Source of the DNA: Cavenderia fasciculata
Taxonomy: Eukaryota > Evosea > Eumycetozoa > Acytosteliales > Cavenderiaceae
Assembly: GCF_000203815.1 (NCBI RefSeq)
Contig: NW_004457737.1
Coordinates: forward strand, 558,001 to 622,000
DNA: 64,000 nucleotides
Reading direction: 5' to 3'
The position numbers and the translations under genes are program-made. A model generated the notes under the pieces. That model did no database searches and was not told the DNA's origin. It worked only from the letters and a program-made list of their open reading frames with translations. Shown here one piece after another: positions 61,281-64,000 of this stretch (its first letter is position 1; each line of letters begins with the position of its first letter).

Positions 61281-61742
61281 ATGAGCCCTGCAAGGGCGAA
61301 TGGATTGTATACTTTTTGGGAGCTCAGCGATCCAACGCCCAAACCACACACCATCCAGGATCAGTCATACTTCAGTACAAGTCTACAACAATCCAGTACC
61401 AGAGCAAGTATAGGAGATATCATTTTTAGATCGATGCAAATCGATTCTTCAAAAACTGTGGGATCAATTAAAGGCAATTGGAAACCATCTTTTGAAAGGT
61501 CTCATGTCAATTGTCAAGTGGGTCATAAAACACATGGACTTTTTGGAACGATTATTCCTCATTTTATTAGCACTTTGAAAATATTTACAAAGTTATTGGA
61601 CAATCACAACATACCATTTATTATTTTATTCAATGTACATAATATTTTTTTTATTTTACATAAAATGGATGTTTCCAATCTCTCTCTCTCTATATATATA
61701 TTTTGTAATAATGTAATAAATATAAAAAATCAATATTATTAA
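61281..61742 (+). other. Unassigned frame, possible gene scrap
   Basis: The first ~95 codons look protein-like (FWELSDPTPKPHTIQDQSYF, GDIIFRSMQIDSSKTVGSIK, HVNCQVGHKTHGLFGTIIPH) and are less AT-rich than the surroundings. The rest is low complexity. No family recognised. It could be a remnant exon or an element remnant next to the 60631-60897 frame. Confidence 0.3.
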
Positions 61743-61874
61743 TGTATAATGTGTATGGTGGATTTGTTTTAAGGTATAGAGATTCCTTTTAATCATTAAT
61801 AGGTATTGTTTTTGTAAAGTGTTATGATTGCAAGATATTTGGGGATCTACATATCCATTTTAATCAATTTACAT

Positions 61875-61913
<39 letters not shown>

Positions 61914-62085
61914 TTTTATCCACAATAGAAGCCTTTCCGATGTAGAATTCATTTTAGGCTTAAATTTAATTTAATTGTATGTATTCATTATTAAACAATA
62001 TTGTTTCTTTTTAATTTTCTTTTATTTCCTTTTTCCTTAATGTTGCAATTTACTTAGTCTAAATAAAACTATACTAGTATTTGAT
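61743..62085. other. Gene-free 3' flank with (TTAT)n tract
   Basis: AT-rich stretch downstream of the LeuRS gene, containing a (TTAT)n microsatellite at ~61872-61917. No coding sequence seen. Confidence 0.5.
61872..61917. repeat. (TTAT)n microsatellite
   Basis: About eleven TTAT units in the 3' flank of the LeuRS gene. Confidence 0.9.
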
Positions 62086-63999
62086 TTATTTTTTAATTAC
62101 CAAATTAATTGTAAAATTATTAGTTTTTGTTGTAGCAAAGAAGGTTTTCATGATGGTTTGACCATCCAAACGACTACCAAGATGTTTCTTGGCAATTTGT
62201 TCCAATTCAGTTTGGTCATCTGTCGAAACATCAACGACGGCACGTGTCTTTCCATTGGTCATAATCACCAATTGCTTGACACGTTGTTCGAGACATTCAC
62301 GTGATGGTTGTGGCCAACCTTGACGACGAACCTCGAAAATGGCAGAATCACCACTTGCATGACTAGTGTACGATGGACCATGTTCACACAACATCTTCCA
62401 ATAATCTTGAGCGGTATTTGGTGCAAACGTAGCCAATAGGATGACCAGCGTACGAACAGATTCATAAAATTCAAGACTGTTTCTTTGTGATGGTTCAACC
62501 TTGGCCAATGTATTTGAAAGTGTCATCAAAAAGGCAATACCAGTATTAAAAGTATACTTTTCAATCGATTGTGTAACATTGTCAATAGTTGAATGAGTCT
62601 CGTATCTCAGTGGCTTGACACCTTCAACCTTTCCAAATTCACCAATAAATGATTGTTTGTTGGCACTATATTCATCGACAAATGATTTAACCAAAGTCTC
62701 TACTCTCTTTAACCATTTACGACATCCTTCTATACCTTCAGTATCCCATTCCAATGATTTCTCTGGTGGTGCTTTAAATAATATATAAAGTTTTAATATA
62801 TCTGATCCATATTGTGATATCATTTCCTAAAAAAAGTATATTAATAATCTTTTCTATTACTTTTGTTTTTTAAACATACAGATGGTTCCATTCCATTTAA
62901 TTTTGATTTTGACATTTTTTCAATTGTAATATTGACTGGATTACCATTTGAAGCATTGATTGGTTGTGATTTATCAAAATTGACACTTGATGGATGTAAT
63001 GGTTTGTTGGTAATAGCATCACGATAGGTTTTTGCTTTTACCAATCCTTGAATCAATAATACTTTAAATGGTTCTTCATGATCAATCAATCCATCATCCT
63101 TGAGGAATTTAGTGATAAATCTTGAATATAATAAATGAAGAATAGCATGTTCAATACCTCCAACATAAATATCAACTGGCATTAATCGATTTGCAATTTC
63201 TTTTTTAAATATTCTAAATAGAAATAATAGTTAATAAAAGATATTTAAATATATTTAATATTTAATATCTTTTTTATATTTACTCTTTTTGATTATGACT
63301 ATCTAAAAATCTAAAATAATACCAAGATGAATCAACAAAAGTATCCATTGTATCTGTTTCTCTTTGAGCATTTCCACCACATTTGGGACATTTACAGTTC
63401 TTCCAATCGTCCAAACTATTCAATAGAGAACCTTTACCAGTAAAGCTAATGTCGGTTGGAAGGACGACTGGTAGTTGATCGGATGGAACTGGAACTTCAC
63501 CACAACTGTTGCAGTGAATGATTGGGATGGGAGTACCCCAATATCTTTGACGTGAGAGTAACCAATCACGAATACGATAGGATGTATGTTTTTTAATTTG
63601 GTTGCTGTCAACCATTGATTCGATGGCTTTATCAACTCGCATTCCATTAAATTGACCACTATTCTGGAGAAGAGAGGATTGGTCCAATTGATCATAACAG
63701 ACGACTGATTCTTCAATGCCTGCAGGTCTGGGTAATACATATAGATGTGGAAGACCGAGTTCAGTAGCAACTTGGTGGTCTACTGTATTGTGTGCTGGAA
63801 CACCCATAACACATCCTGTGCCATAGTCGGCGTGTACGGCCGATGAAACAACTAGTCGTACAGTCGATCCATACGGTGAAGTTACAGTTGTCTTTGTATC
63901 AAATGCAATGATTGGATCTTCGTCTTTAAGTGTCGAGCAACGTTGAATAAAGTCGTCCAACTTGACCAATTCCTCGCGAGACATTTGTTTGCGAACCAA
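62086..63999 (-). CDS. Leucyl-tRNA synthetase, bacterial/mitochondrial type (partial)
   Basis: Three exons in phase: 63999-63284 (5' end beyond the window), 63213-62880 and 62826-62086. The visible part runs from the CP1 editing domain to the C-terminus: [19 protein letters not shown] (editing pocket), [30 protein letters not shown] and CPKCGG zinc-type motifs, [34 protein letters not shown], and the KMSKS loop ([10 protein letters not shown]), followed by the anticodon-binding helical domain. The order and wording match bacterial-type LeuRS, so it is probably the mitochondrial enzyme charging tRNA-Leu. In the editing motif the usual HDxRD reads HNTVD, keeping the second, universally conserved Asp. 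The targeting presequence would lie outside the window. Confidence 0.88.
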
Positions 64000-64000
64000 C

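Overview
The window is eukaryotic and almost certainly from a dictyostelid social amoeba. Intergenic DNA is extremely AT-rich. Introns are mostly short (about 45-250 nt, GTAAGT/GTATGT donors, T-rich run before AG). Proteins carry Asn/Gln homopolymers. Several families are strongly tied to dictyostelids: FNIP repeats, FNIP-repeat kinases, IPT/TIG-EGF cell-surface proteins and a FebA-type 4E-BP. Exons are less AT-rich than I would expect for D. discoideum, so a Cavenderia-, Heterostelium- or Tieghemostelium-like species is my guess (inference only).

Layout. 1-5.3 kb: the 3' end of one gene, then a large FNIP-repeat protein kinase flanked by two loose copies of its own C-terminal tail. 6.6-8.1 kb: an AT-hook protein. 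8.8-17 kb: a direct tandem duplication of a lectin/IPT-TIG/EGF surface-receptor gene (first copy apparently broken, second intact). The duplicated unit also copied the last ~65 bp of the neighbouring ABC transporter gene. 17-22.5 kb: a full-length ABCA-type transporter in seven exons. 24.8-25.4 kb: eIF4E-binding protein. 25.9-28.2 kb: GTPBP1/2-like GTPase with one apparent frame slip. 29.5-33.4 kb: an unknown protein and a long cytochrome P450. 33.9-36.1 kb: a third, shortened member of the lectin/IPT-TIG family. 36.9-42 kb: a very large beta-helix/Cys-rich/polytopic membrane protein whose ectodomain exon is strikingly G+C-rich. 42-45.8 kb: SLC35B4-like nucleotide-sugar transporter, COA1-like mitochondrial assembly factor, IMPACT homologue. 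46-47.6 kb: a decayed Crinkler-type NTPase. 47.7-50.4 kb: an adaptin/HEAT-like helical protein in seven exons. 50.7-55.25 kb: a Polinton-like virus fossil (major capsid, penton-type minor capsid, adenovirus-type protease and small basic ORFs). 55.3-60.3 kb: a SAM-domain plus Crinkler-like P-loop NTPase gene with a 1.4 kb repeat-filled intron. 62.1 kb to the right edge: a bacterial-type (probably mitochondrial) leucyl-tRNA synthetase, 5' end outside the window.

Most of the window is unlinked housekeeping genes and lineage-specific families, not operons. The right third (46-61.7 kb) is the accessory part: two Crinkler-like NTPase genes bracket the virus-like fossil and the adaptin-like gene. 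That fossil, the G+C-rich surface-protein exon and the receptor tandem duplication are the most unusual items. Exon boundaries given here were read by eye from splice consensus and checked by reading-frame phase. No database search was possible.
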